Source: Comamonas flocculans (lineage in GTDB: Bacteria > Pseudomonadota > Gammaproteobacteria > Burkholderiales > Burkholderiaceae_C). Taken from it: 64,000 nt of DNA. Below, piece after piece: positions 7,787 through 16,252 of this stretch. Every line of letters starts with the position of its first letter. The stretch's first letter is position 1. Made by a program: the position numbers and the translations under genes. Below the pieces are notes generated by a model, which ran no database searches, was not told the origin of the DNA, and saw only the letters and a program-made list of their open reading frames with translations. The stretch covers positions 3,269,438 through 3,333,437 of the forward strand of contig NZ_CP042344.1 of NCBI RefSeq assembly GCF_007954405.1, in the 5' to 3' direction.

Positions 7787-8665
7787 CTAGATTTTCTTGG
7801 CGTCTTGCCAACTGGACCTGACCGAGCTGTGCACCGGCTTGTAGCGGGCTTGGCCGATCGGCGTCTGCTTTTCCAATTGGAACAGCCAGAAATCCTGCTC
7901 CTGCGCCGCTATCTTGTCGAACAACTCCCGCTCCGCTGCATTCAGGAGATGGCCGAACTTCTCAAAACGGGTGCGCTTGTCGGTTGACGGCAGCACGGCA
8001 AAACCCGGCGAGGAGGAAAACACCACCTGTCCGTCCACCCGAATTTCGGGAACCTCGCCGATGTCGATGAACTTTCCGCCAAGCCAGATGTGGGTAGGTG
8101 GGAAAAACGAGAGCTCGCTGGCTTGCTTGTAGGCCTCCTCAAGCGAGGCCGGAACGGCCGTGCCCAAATGTCGGAAGAGCCTGTAGTTCTGCAGGTCGTC
8201 CAGTGCCGCGCTGGCCAACTCTTCGGGCTGCTGTGTCTCGAAGAGTGTGGTGCCCGTCTCGTCGTCACGGTAGTGGGCCAGCCCCCGCCACAGATCTTTG
8301 GCGGCGAGGTACCACCCATCGTCGCACTCCGCGTACTCGGATGTCAGCGAAAGCTCTTCGGCGTCCTTGACGTCCATGGCGAAGACAAAGCCTTGGGCGA
8401 AGGCCTTCTGTGATTCGGCCGACGCGGGGCTGCGCATGGCCGCTCGATCTAGAAGGTCCTTCAGTGACTCGGGAAGCGGTTTGCTGCGACTCGCGCTGGC
8501 TGTCTGTTCAAGGCAGACCGTCACATGCTTCCAGTGCTCGTAGCCGTGCTGTTTGGCGACAGCATCCAGTGCAATGGCGAGCGATGTACGGGTGCTTTTA
8601 CGAAGCGTCTTGGCCAAACGCTTGAGTTTTTCGGCGGCGGTCGCCGTTGTTGAGATGAGTTCCAT
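7787..8665 (-). CDS. DUF5623-like protein, function unknown
   Basis: A 292-residue soluble protein without signal peptide or membrane segments. The first ~50 residues (TAAEKLKRLAKTLRK ... AVAKQHGYEHWKHV) resemble the N-terminal helical module of DUF5623 and glyoxalase-related proteins. The middle is acidic and ends in a domain with FFPPTHIWLGGKFIDIGEVP and a basic C-terminus. The ATG at 8665 has AAGGA about eight bases before it; a longer frame upstream lacks such a site, so I prefer this start. It lies alone between the TatD gene and an IS481 remnant. The family name rests on recall of the N-terminal pattern. Confidence 0.6.
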   Translation of the reverse strand: MELISTTATAAEKLKRLAKTLRKSTRTSLAIALDAVAKQHGYEHWKHVTVCLEQTASASRSKPLPESLKDLLDRAAMRSPASAESQKAFAQGFVFAMDVKDAEELSLTSEYAECDDGWYLAAKDLWRGLAHYRDDETGTTLFETQQPEELASAALDDLQNYRLFRHLGTAVPASLEEAYKQASELSFFPPTHIWLGGKFIDIGEVPEIRVDGQVVFSSSPGFAVLPSTDKRTRFEKFGHLLNAAERELFDKIAAQEQDFWLFQLEKQTPIGQARYKPVHSSVRSSWQDAKKI

Positions 8666-9048
8666 GGTGCGTTCCTTCATGTTGCCGCAGATACACCCGG
8701 TGCTCACTGCCGCGCTCCGCGAAACATGGGAAGCTCAGTCGAAGGTCTTCACGTCGTCCCGGCGAACCGGGTGGGCCATGGTGAGCAGCTGGCGTCGACG
8801 AACGCACGCAGAAATTCTATCGCACAGAAGATGGCGATCGTGCAGGGGCGGGCAAGAAAATTGGCTGGAAGTGCCAGCGAGGCACGGATCCTCACTCAGG
8901 GCCTTTCCGGTATCCTAGGCCCTGATTGACAATGAAGTCGAAAGAGTCGCTTCCCCGCAAATCGCTCCATCTCCTGCGCCAGCAAAAGATCTGCGTTTCT
9001 GACGGTAAAAGCGACGGTAAAGACCCATGTCGATCACAGCCAAGTCCT
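8666..9048. other. Gene-free stretch with an inverted repeat
   Basis: No convincing gene in about 380 bases. The clearest structure is an inverted repeat with arms CAGGGCCT (8897-8904) and AGGCCCTG (8917-8924), separated by 12 bases; it could be a hairpin or a terminator remnant, though no T-tract follows. The stretch borders an IS481-family transposase remnant and may contain part of that element's end. Confidence 0.4.
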
Positions 9049-9385
9049 TTAACCATGCGGGTTCAGGCGCTTGTTGATGATGGAGTGGGAATGATCCCGC
9101 GACGGGCACAGCCAGACACCTGAATGGCTCCGATGCCACTGCTCAATGGCCTGCTCAGGCGTTTTGCTGTACAGCGCGGACTGCGGCAGCTGGCGGTTGT
9201 ACAAGTCCGCATGGTGCATCAGCGTCGCCCCTGGTCTTGGACGCTGTTGAAGCGGTGACTCTTCAGAACATCGGCAGTGCGCCCGTTGAAGCGCTCGAGC
9301 GTGCCGTTGGCCCTGGGCATTCCGGTTTGGTGAGGCGATGCTCGATTGCCAGTTGCTCGCACAGCCCGTCGGGCTCGTGGGTCAC
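9049..9385 (-). pseudogene. IS481-family transposase remnant
   Basis: The C-terminal end of an rve-type (DDE) transposase, broken by frameshifts. Reading the minus strand from 9385 in different frames gives HEPDGLCEQLAIEHRLTKP, then GMPRANGTLERFNGRTADVL, then NRQLPQSALYSKTPEQAIEQW, ending at a stop at 9049. These match the consecutive conserved blocks around the catalytic glutamate (NGxxERFNGR) and the C-terminal helix of IS481 transposases. The N-terminal two thirds are missing and the frames do not join, so it cannot be active. It abuts the 3' end of the AraC gene, marking a rearrangement junction. Confidence 0.85.
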
Positions 9386-10287
9386 TGGGCCGCGACGCTT
9401 TCCAGTGCATAGCGTCTCGGTGGTAGCCCGACGTGACGGGTGAACGCGACGCTGAAGGTGTTTACCGAGCTGTAGCCGATGCGCTGCGCGACTTCGCCAA
9501 TGCTGCACTCACCGCGCTTCAGCAGGTTCCTGGCCAACGCCATGCGCCAGGCCAACTGGTACTTCATCGGGGTCGTCCCCATGACGCGGCTGAATCGCTC
9601 GAAGAACGCCGAGCGCGAGAGTGCTGCCTCTTTCGCCAGCTGATCTACCGTCCATGACTGGGCTGGTGTCTCGTGCATCCGCCGTATGGCGACCGCGAGA
9701 CGTTCGTCGGCAAGTCCCCGAAGGAGGCCTGATGATGCAGTGGCCCCTGCCGCAGAGCGAAGAGCCTCGACGAAGAGTACTTCCAGCAAGCGTGCCAGGA
9801 CGACATCGCGAGCGGGCCGACGTGCGTTGCATTCTTCTCCCACCAGTTGCACAAGGGTTGCAAGCCGTTTCTCGCCCCGGACAAGGACGAGCTTGGGAAG
9901 AAGCGACACCAGCAAGGCCGAGTCCGGCGCGCCGAAGACGCAGTAGCCGACAAGATAGCGGACCTCGGGCGGCCCGTTCGGGACGCCCAGCCTGAATTCG
10001 CCATTGGGCAATGCGACGGGCAAGGCGTCAATTTGTTCCGGCGGCGGTTCAAGGCTCGACATCGAGAACCCGTGCGCCGAAGGGATCAGAATGAAATCGC
10101 CCTCTTGAAGGACGATCGGCTCGTGTCCGCTGGCCAGCAGACGGCACGCACCCTGGAGAATCACGCAGTAGAAGGTCCGGCCGGGCTCCGTGCGACGAAC
10201 GCGCCAGGCGCCGGCGCCACTGACGACCTTGGAGAATGGAGCGCTGGGCTGAAGCATCGTGACCACTTCGGCGAGCGGATCAATCAC
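9382..10287 (-). CDS. AraC-family transcriptional regulator (cupin N-terminus)
   Basis: A 301-residue regulator. Residues ~1-190 form a cupin-type sensor domain (GRTFYCVILQGACRLL, EGDFILIPSAHGFSM), and the C-terminal ~100 residues are a double helix-turn-helix AraC domain with SWTVDQLAKEAALSRSAFF and IGEVAQRIGYSSVNTFSVAF. It is divergently transcribed from the short-chain dehydrogenase gene at 10386 across 98 bases, which contain an inverted repeat at 10311-10337, so it probably controls that gene. The inducer is unknown. The 3' end touches an IS481 remnant, but the domain looks complete. Confidence 0.9.
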   Translation of the reverse strand: MIDPLAEVVTMLQPSAPFSKVVSGAGAWRVRRTEPGRTFYCVILQGACRLLASGHEPIVLQEGDFILIPSAHGFSMSSLEPPPEQIDALPVALPNGEFRLGVPNGPPEVRYLVGYCVFGAPDSALLVSLLPKLVLVRGEKRLATLVQLVGEECNARRPARDVVLARLLEVLFVEALRSAAGATASSGLLRGLADERLAVAIRRMHETPAQSWTVDQLAKEAALSRSAFFERFSRVMGTTPMKYQLAWRMALARNLLKRGECSIGEVAQRIGYSSVNTFSVAFTRHVGLPPRRYALESVAAQ

Positions 10288-10310
10288 GAATGGACTCCAA
10301 GAATAAAAAT

Positions 10311-10337
10311 CCGGACTATCCGTTGTATCCAGTCCGG
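10311..10337. promoter_or_regulatory. Inverted repeat between AraC and SDR genes, candidate operator
   Basis: Arms CCGGACT (10311-10317) and AGTCCGG (10331-10337) are perfect reverse complements with a 13-base gap, roughly a helical-turn-and-a-half geometry. It lies in the short divergent promoter region between the AraC regulator and the dehydrogenase, so it is a plausible regulator-binding site. AraC proteins often bind direct repeats, so the symmetry is only suggestive. Confidence 0.4.
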
Positions 10338-10385
10338 CCGTACCAGTCTATCGTTCATGAACCGTAATCACTCGCTTGAACTTTC

Positions 10386-11180
10386 ATGAAAACCATCCTG
10401 ATCACCGGATGCTCGTCTGGCTTCGGACTTGAAACCGCCAGGTACTTTCTTCATCGCGGCTGGAGAGTTGTCGCCACGATGCGTACACCACGCGAAGATC
10501 TGCTTCCTCGCTTCGGGCATTTGCGCGTGCTTGCTCTCGACGTCACCGACCAGGAGAGTATTCGCCAGGCCGTGGAAGCCGCCGGGCCGGTCGATGTTCT
10601 GGTCAACAACGCGGGGATCGGCGCGCTGAATGCTCTTGAAGGCACGCCGATGGACACGGTGCGTGAGATCTTCGAGACGAACGCGCTAGGCACGATTGCG
10701 ATGACCCAGGCATTGCTGCCTCAGTTCAGGCAACGCAAGGCAGGCGTCATCGTCAACGTTACATCGGCCGTGACGTTGAAATCGCTGCCCTTGCTTTCCG
10801 TGTACACCGCCAGCAAGGCGGCGGTCAACGCATTCACCGAGTCGCTCGCGCTGGAACTTCAGCAGTTCAACGTGCGTGTGAGCCTGGTGCTGCCGGGACG
10901 AGCGCCACAGACCCGCTTCGGTGAAAACTCCCGCTCCAGGATGAGGTCCATCCCCGACGCCTATTCCGAATTGGCGCAGAACGTTTTTGCGGAATGGACG
11001 CAGTCGTCTGAGCCCCTCACCCAGGCGTCGGACGTGGTGGAGACTGTGTGGCGCGCGGCGAACGACCCATCGTGCCCGATCCGTCTACCTGCTGGCGCGG
11101 ATGCAGTGGCCTTGGCCGCTCTGGGCCCGGGATTGACCCTTGGCCAGGCGGCGCCCGACGAGACGGCTCTTGAAGTTTGA
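10386..11180 (+). CDS. Short-chain dehydrogenase/reductase (SDR family)
   Basis: A 264-residue classical SDR oxidoreductase using NAD(P)H. The Rossmann nucleotide-binding motif TGCSSGFG is at residues 7-14, the structural NNAG motif is near residue 78, the catalytic serine lies in NVTSAV and the catalytic tyrosine/lysine pair in YTASKAAVNAF. The substrate cannot be told from the sequence. The gene is divergent from an AraC-type regulator that probably governs it. Length and motif spacing are normal, so the enzyme should be active. Start ATG at 10386; no stronger upstream start is seen. Confidence 0.9.
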   Translation: MKTILITGCSSGFGLETARYFLHRGWRVVATMRTPREDLLPRFGHLRVLALDVTDQESIRQAVEAAGPVDVLVNNAGIGALNALEGTPMDTVREIFETNALGTIAMTQALLPQFRQRKAGVIVNVTSAVTLKSLPLLSVYTASKAAVNAFTESLALELQQFNVRVSLVLPGRAPQTRFGENSRSRMRSIPDAYSELAQNVFAEWTQSSEPLTQASDVVETVWRAANDPSCPIRLPAGADAVALAALGPGLTLGQAAPDETALEV

Positions 11181-11215
11181 GTCGCGGCACATAAAGGCGC
11201 GAGGATTCGCCGGGC

Positions 11216-11284
11216 ATGGCGTTGCATCACTTTCGATGCTTCGTGGCCGCGGCCGAAGCACTCCACTTTGCGCGGGCGGCTGAT
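11216..11284 (+). pseudogene. Truncated LysR-family regulator (N-terminal stub)
   Basis: The first ~23 codons from ATG 11216 read MALHHFRCFVAAAEALHFAR followed by AAD, which matches the first recognition segment of LysR-type helix-turn-helix domains. After that the similarity stops abruptly and the frame runs into unrelated sequence. Only the leading third of the DNA-binding domain is left, so the gene is broken. The following bases to 11425 contain nothing I recognise. It marks a deletion or recombination scar in this accessory stretch. Confidence 0.7.
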
Positions 11285-11425
11285 GGCCGGCATGGTGATC
11301 GCCGCGGCGCTCGCCTCGTCGTCACCGGACGCGACTGCTTGCGCTGTCCGCAGGCGCTGATGGATGATGGGCCGCTGCCCCGCGAAGCCACCGTCGATCG
11401 CGCCCCATGGCGCGCGGCCTCAGAG

Positions 11426-11818
11426 TCATTTCATGTTGCCGATCTCGCGGTCGGACTCTGTTCCTTCAAGCATCAGCGTGGTTTCATGGACGCGGGCGAA
11501 GCGTCCGTCCGCGTCCAGCTCGGCGAACAGATAAACCTCTTGCAGCAGCTCGGCGCCGTCGCGCTTGGTGATGTGCACGCGGTGGCGATCGGCGTAGCGC
11601 CTGCCGTCGCGCAGTTCGTCCAGTACCTCGATGCGCGCCACAGCCACCACCTCGCGCAGTTTGCGGGCATGCAGGGCGAAGGCCCGGCGGTCGTCCCATT
11701 GCCCGTTCGTACGCTGGCGGTAGGCCGGGCTGAAATGCCGATCCAGAACCTCGTCCAGCGGCAGCGTCCCCTGGTTGAGCAGATCGTCCAGCACCCGGTG
11801 GATGGAGGGTGTTTGCAT
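11426..11818 (-). CDS. NTF2-like (SnoaL-type) small protein
   Basis: A 130-residue protein with the layout of the NTF2-like/SnoaL fold: an N-terminal helix (IHRVLDDLLNQG), a helix plus FSPAYRQRTNGQWDD, then alternating strands ending in VHETTLMLEG. Such proteins are cone-shaped dimers that can be enzymes or binding proteins; no catalytic residues can be assigned here. The ATG at 11818 is preceded by AGGAAGGA, which fixes the start within a longer open frame. It is divergent from the AraC regulator at 11912, so the two probably form a regulator/target pair. Confidence 0.75.
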   Translation of the reverse strand: MQTPSIHRVLDDLLNQGTLPLDEVLDRHFSPAYRQRTNGQWDDRRAFALHARKLREVVAVARIEVLDELRDGRRYADRHRVHITKRDGAELLQEVYLFAELDADGRFARVHETTLMLEGTESDREIGNMK

Positions 11819-11911
11819 GGTGTTCCTTCCTGAAGTTTCACCGTACTTTAGGCAGGCGGCAGAGGCTGGAGTACGGTATAAAAGACATTGCATACCTCGT
11901 TTGCGCCATTC

Positions 11912-12703
11912 ATGTCCCTCCCGCTGCTTTCCCCCGACCTGGCATCGGCTGCGAACGGGCCGCCGGTGCTCGGCGTGGTGGCGCGCAGCGGCGAAGTGCG
12001 CGCCACGCCCCGGCATCGCCATGCACGCGGGCAGTTGTTCGGTGCCACGCAGGGACTGCTCTCGGTCGATGCGGGCAACAGCCGCTGGGTCGTACCCGCC
12101 ACCCATGCGGTCTGGATTCCGCCCGGAGTGGCGCATGGCTTGAAGTCGCATGGCCCGTTCTCGGGCTGGAGCCTGTACGTCGCTACATCGGCCTGCGGCC
12201 CCCTGCCGGGTGAGCCCTGCGTGCTGAGCGTATCCGGGCTGCTGCGCGAAGCGCTTGCGCGGGCCGTGTCGTGGCCGCAGGGGGCGGCGCTCGACGCCGC
12301 GCAGTTGCGCCTGGCGGCGGTTATCCTGGACGAGATCGGCACCCGGCCCCGCGCGGAACTGGGCTTGTCCATGCCGCGGGACGCGCGCCTGCTCAGGATC
12401 GCGCAGGCGCTGTCGGAGCACCCCGACGATGGCCGCAGTCTGGACCATTGGGCGCGCTGGGCGGGCATTGCGCCGCGCACGCTGAGCCGTCGCTTCGTCG
12501 CCGAGACCGGTTTCAGCTTCAGCGGATGGCGCCAGCGGGTGCGCCTGCTGCGCGCGCTGCAATGGCTGGCAGCGGGCAGATCGGTCACCGCGACCGCGCT
12601 TGATCTGGGCTACGACAACGTGAGTGCCTTCATCGCCCTGTTCCGCCGGGTCTTCGGGGTCACGCCGGCGCGGTATGCGCACGCCCTGTCTGCACAGATG
12701 TGA
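11912..12703 (+). CDS. AraC-family transcriptional regulator
   Basis: A 263-residue regulator with an N-terminal cupin sensor (RHRHARGQLFGATQGLLSV, WVVPATHAVWIPPGVAHG) and a C-terminal AraC helix-turn-helix pair (WARWAGIAPRTLSRRF; SVTATALDLGYDNVSAFIALF). This arrangement is typical of AraC regulators that sense small molecules through the cupin. The ATG at 11912 is chosen over an in-frame TTG 24 bases upstream. It is divergent from the NTF2-like gene and its likely target lies there. Inducer unknown. Confidence 0.9.
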   Translation: MSLPLLSPDLASAANGPPVLGVVARSGEVRATPRHRHARGQLFGATQGLLSVDAGNSRWVVPATHAVWIPPGVAHGLKSHGPFSGWSLYVATSACGPLPGEPCVLSVSGLLREALARAVSWPQGAALDAAQLRLAAVILDEIGTRPRAELGLSMPRDARLLRIAQALSEHPDDGRSLDHWARWAGIAPRTLSRRFVAETGFSFSGWRQRVRLLRALQWLAAGRSVTATALDLGYDNVSAFIALFRRVFGVTPARYAHALSAQM

Positions 12704-12909
12704 GCGGGCCGGAAGCAAGCAAGGGACCAGCTGCGAAGGGACTTGCGCGGCTGGTGCAGGGTACAAGCAGCGATTTCGCCCAAGGCGCGGCGGCGGCAGG
12801 ACGAGTTCCTGAGCCGCCAGCGACGTGAGGGCCGCGACCGCCCTGCGAGCGAAGCGAGGGCTTGCCGCTTTCCTCGCTGGGCTTGTTGGATCGAGGGGTC
12901 GCCAAGCGC

Positions 12910-13527
12910 TCAGTGCGCCGGGTCCTCCCGTTCGTGCGGCACCCAGACCAGCGCCGAGGTATCGACGCCCAGCGCCTGCGCCCGCGCCACGATGGCTTCG
13001 CGCTGCGCAGCAGGCAGCCGCGTCTCGCGCGCCAAAATCCAGCAGTAGCTGGTATCCGGGCCCAGCACCAGGGCCCAGCGGTAATCGGGATCCAGAGCGA
13101 CGACGTGGTAGCCGCCATAGAAGGGGCCGAAGAACGACACCTTGAGCGAACCCGTGGCGGGCCCGTCGGTGAACACGGCCTTGCCTACCGACTGGCGCCA
13201 GCGGCCGGCCGCTGGTGAATAGCCGCGGTTGACCACGCGCACGCTGCCGTCCGGCTGCACTGCGTAACGGGCCGTGACGTCGGTCAGGCCGCGCTCGAAG
13301 AGGTGGTCCAGGCGGGCCAGCTCATACCAGCGGCCGGCGTAGCGCTGCACGTCCAACGGAGTGACTGCCGTGACGCCAGGCGGCGGGCGCGTGCTGGCGC
13401 AGCCGGCCAGCAGCACTGCACCTCCCGCCAGCAGCAGCGCCAGCAGAGCCAGGCGCCGCGGCTGGGCGAAGATGGGGCGCGGCACGGAAGCGGGCGCGTG
13501 TTGAAATGCTTGGGTTGGCATCGGCAT
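12910..13527 (-). CDS. blc: Bacterial lipocalin, outer-membrane lipoprotein (Blc-like)
   Basis: A 205-residue lipocalin. The N-terminus has a hydrophobic signal ending in a lipobox, LLAGC (about residues 39-43). The first lipocalin signature GxW appears in YAGRWYELARLDH near residue 67, followed by the conserved strands ARYAVQPDGSVRVVNRGY and SFFGPFYGGYHVVALDPDY. The C-terminal signature region is YCWILARE. Family members bind fatty acids or lysophospholipids at the outer membrane, often under envelope stress. The symbol blc is by family resemblance. It is divergent from the photolyase gene. Confidence 0.88.
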   Translation of the reverse strand: MPMPTQAFQHAPASVPRPIFAQPRRLALLALLLAGGAVLLAGCASTRPPPGVTAVTPLDVQRYAGRWYELARLDHLFERGLTDVTARYAVQPDGSVRVVNRGYSPAAGRWRQSVGKAVFTDGPATGSLKVSFFGPFYGGYHVVALDPDYRWALVLGPDTSYCWILARETRLPAAQREAIVARAQALGVDTSALVWVPHEREDPAH

Positions 13528-13918
13528 GGCAAATTCTCCGTTGGTTCAATGGGCTTGGCGCCACTGCGCTGCCAGGCGCGGCAAGCCCGGCACCTGCCGC
13601 ATGGCGCCGACACGGGCAAGCGGACTCTGGTACAGGGCGGAGCATGCTCAAGCAGTCTGCCTGAATTGATCGCTCGGGCAAAGTCGCGGTGGCGCAATAC
13701 ATTGCGCCAAATCCGCCGCGCCGTCCTGTTCCGCCATTGCGCAGGTTTTTGCCCGCATGGTCGCCGCGATGGGTCGGCCCTGGGTCGCCTTGCCCGAGCG
13801 GAGGGGGCAGGGCGAACAGGCCTTCGTGGGCTCGGAGTTCTCTTTTTGTCTGTGCCGCTGGCAGCCGTGGGCGCAGCGATGCATGCTCTGCAGCCTGTAC
13901 GCTCGGAGCCACCCCCAA
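13528..13918. other. Divergent blc-phrB intergenic region
   Basis: About 390 bases without a convincing gene. It must contain both divergent promoters. Its main feature is a perfect 20-bp palindrome at 13690-13709, listed separately. The open frame that extends upstream of phrB through here shows no photolyase similarity and is taken as non-coding. Confidence 0.5.
13690..13709. promoter_or_regulatory. Perfect 20-bp palindrome, candidate operator
   Basis: TGGCGCAAT (13690-13698), AC, then ATTGCGCCA (13701-13709): nine-base arms around a two-base centre with no mismatch. It lies midway between the divergent lipocalin and photolyase genes. This symmetry suits a dimeric helix-turn-helix repressor. 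No adjacent regulator gene is present, so the binding protein is unknown. Confidence 0.5.
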
Positions 13919-15460
13919 ATGAATGCCTCCTCCCGTCGCGCTGAACCCCAGCCGCCCGCCACGGCAGGCAGCGCCCTGGTCTGGCTGCGCCGCGATTTGC
14001 GCTGCGCTGACCATGCCGCCCTGTACCACGCGCTGCGCCGCTTTGAGCGGGTGTATTGCGCCTTCGTGTTCGACACCGACATCCTGGACGCGCTGCCCGG
14101 TCACGGGAATCGGCGCGAAGACCGCCGTGTCGAGTTCATCCACGCCAGCGTGCTGGAGCTGCACGAAGGTTTGCAGCGACTGGCCGCGCAAAGCGGCGCG
14201 CCCGGCGGAGGGCTGATCGTGCGCCATGGTCCGGCGCGGGAGTGCATCGTGCGGCTGGCGCAAGCGCTGGGCGTGCAGGAGGTTTTGGCCAACCGCGACT
14301 ACGAGCCCCAGGCCATCGCCCGCGATCAGCACGTGGCCCAGGCCCTGCACATCCTGGGCATCGCATTCAGCGACTACAAGGACCAGGTGCTGCTCGACCG
14401 GGACGAGGTGCTGACCCGGCAGGGCCGGCCCTACAGCGTGTTCACGCCCTACCAACGTGCGTGGCTGGAGCGGCTGGACGCCTTCCAGCTCAGGCCCTAT
14501 CCCGTCGATCGCCATGCCCGGCACCTGGCGCCGCCGCCTGCGGGCGAGCGCCTGCCCGCGCTGTCGGACCTGGGTTTTGCCGCTACCAACCTGCGCCAGC
14601 TGCCCCTGCCCACGGGCATGGGCGGGGCGCAGAAGCTGCTGCAAGATTTCGTGCCGCGCATGGCGGCGTACCAGCGGGCGCGCGACTACCCCGGGCGCAG
14701 GGGCGTGTCTTATTTGTCGGTGCACCTGCGCTTTGGCACCGTGTCGGTGCGCCAGCTCGCCGCCTTGGCCGCGCAGCAGGCCAGCCAGGGCTGTGCGGGC
14801 GCGCAGACCTGGCTGTCGGAGCTGGCCTGGCGCGACTTCTACTTCATGATCCTGTGGCACTGCCCGCGGGTGCTCACGCAGTCCTTCAAACCCGAGTACG
14901 ACCGCGTGCAGTGGGACGAAGCGCCCGCACTGTGGCAGGCCTGGTGCGAGGCGCGCACCGGCTACCCGCTGGTCGATGCCGCCATGCGCCAGCTGCTGCA
15001 CACCGGCTACATGCACAACCGCCTGCGCATGGTGGTGGCGAGTTTCCTGACCAAGGATCTGGGCATCGACTGGCGCCGGGGTGAGCGCTTTTTTGCCCGG
15101 CACCTGAACGACTACGACCTGGCGGCCAACAACGGCGGCTGGCAGTGGGCGGCGTCTACCGGCTGCGACGCGCAGCCTTACTTCCGCATCTTCAACCCGA
15201 TCACGCAGTCGCAGCGCTTCGACCCCGACGGCACCTTCATCCGCCGCTACCTGCCCGAGCTGGCGCGCGTGCCGGACGCGCACATCCACTTTCCCGCCGC
15301 GATGAAGCCCGCGGCCCTCGCGGCCTGCGGGCTGCGCCTGGGTGTGGACTACCCGCTGCCCGTCGTCGACCATGCCCGTGCCAGGGCGCGCACCTTGATG
15401 CGGTTCTCGCTGCTGGCCGGCGGCACGGGCGCACCCGCGTCGGCTGCGCGGACCGCGTAG
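13919..15460 (+). CDS. phrB: Deoxyribodipyrimidine photolyase
   Basis: A 513-residue class I photolyase that uses light, FAD and an antenna chromophore to split cyclobutane pyrimidine dimers. The N-terminal alpha/beta domain begins VWLRRDLRCADHAALYHAL. The FAD-binding helical domain contains YLSVHLRFGTVSVRQLA, ELAWRDFYFMILWH, TGYPLVDAAMRQL, TGYMHNRLRMVVASFL and NNGGWQWAASTG, all diagnostic. The ATG at 13919 gives the usual N-terminus; the open frame upstream is unrelated. Length is typical. Divergent from the lipocalin gene. Confidence 0.95.
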   Translation: MNASSRRAEPQPPATAGSALVWLRRDLRCADHAALYHALRRFERVYCAFVFDTDILDALPGHGNRREDRRVEFIHASVLELHEGLQRLAAQSGAPGGGLIVRHGPARECIVRLAQALGVQEVLANRDYEPQAIARDQHVAQALHILGIAFSDYKDQVLLDRDEVLTRQGRPYSVFTPYQRAWLERLDAFQLRPYPVDRHARHLAPPPAGERLPALSDLGFAATNLRQLPLPTGMGGAQKLLQDFVPRMAAYQRARDYPGRRGVSYLSVHLRFGTVSVRQLAALAAQQASQGCAGAQTWLSELAWRDFYFMILWHCPRVLTQSFKPEYDRVQWDEAPALWQAWCEARTGYPLVDAAMRQLLHTGYMHNRLRMVVASFLTKDLGIDWRRGERFFARHLNDYDLAANNGGWQWAASTGCDAQPYFRIFNPITQSQRFDPDGTFIRRYLPELARVPDAHIHFPAAMKPAALAACGLRLGVDYPLPVVDHARARARTLMRFSLLAGGTGAPASAARTA

Positions 15461-15581
15461 AACGCGCCAGCGGCAGCCCCGCCAGCAACGCCGGCCCCCT
15501 TGGCCGGGCCAGCGCGCTGCCTGGGCGCGCCTGCCCAAACGGCGCTGGCCTAAACTGCAAACCGCTTTGGGAGAACGACGG

Positions 15582-16238
15582 ATGGACCATGCTTTCTGGC
15601 TGCAGCGCTGGCGCGAAGGGCGCATCGGCTTTCATCAAGCGCGGGTGTCGCCGCTGCTGCAGGCGCATTGGCCGGCGCTGGGCCTGGCTTCGGGAGCGCG
15701 GGTGTTCGTGCCGCTGGCGGGCAAGTCGCTGGACATGCTCTGGCTCGCGGACCAGGGCCTGCGCGTGCTGGGCGTGGAGCTGTCCGAGCTGGCGGTCAAG
15801 CAGTTCTTTTGCGAGCACGGCCTCACGCCGCAGGTCACGCACACGCGCTACGGCAGCCACCACGTGGCCGGGCCGATCGAGCTGATCTGCGGCGACGCCT
15901 TTGCGCTCGATGCACAGGCGCTGGCAGACTGCAGCGGCCTGTACGACCGCGCGGCGCTGGTCGCGCTGCCGCCCGAACTGCGCGCGCCCTATGTGGACGA
16001 GCTGATGGCGCGCCTGCCCAGCGGCTGCCGCGGGCTGCTGGTGACGCTGCAATACCCTCAGGACGAGATGCAGGGCCCGCCATTTTCCGTGCCCGAAGCC
16101 GAGGTGATGCAGCGTTATGCGCCCCGCTGGGAGCTGCGCCGCCTGGAGCAGCGCGACCTGCTGGCCCAGGACCCCGATTTTGCCGCGCGCGGGCTCAGCG
16201 CCATGGCAACATCGGTGTATCGACTGCAAAGACATTGA
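15582..16238 (+). CDS. tpm: Thiopurine S-methyltransferase
   Basis: A 218-residue SAM-dependent methyltransferase of the TPMT family. In bacteria these enzymes methylate thiopurines and selenium or tellurium oxyanions. Family features: FWLQRWREGRIGFHQ at the N-terminus, VFVPLAGKSLDMLWLADQG (SAM-binding loop), VLGVELSELAVKQFF, and LVTLQYPQDEMQGPPFSV. The ATG at 15582 follows GGGAGAA and is preferred to an in-frame start five codons upstream. It directly precedes a small lipoprotein gene and could be cotranscribed with it. Confidence 0.92.
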   Translation: MDHAFWLQRWREGRIGFHQARVSPLLQAHWPALGLASGARVFVPLAGKSLDMLWLADQGLRVLGVELSELAVKQFFCEHGLTPQVTHTRYGSHHVAGPIELICGDAFALDAQALADCSGLYDRAALVALPPELRAPYVDELMARLPSGCRGLLVTLQYPQDEMQGPPFSVPEAEVMQRYAPRWELRRLEQRDLLAQDPDFAARGLSAMATSVYRLQRH

Positions 16239-16252
16239 AAAGGCGCAAGCAG

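Noticed and set aside
11285..11425. Remainder of the LysR frame as a real gene
   Set aside because: No similarity to LysR after the first 23 codons, and the frame runs antisense into the NTF2-like gene.
13757..13918. N-terminal extension of photolyase
   Set aside because: No photolyase similarity; the family start VWLRRDL follows the ATG at 13919.
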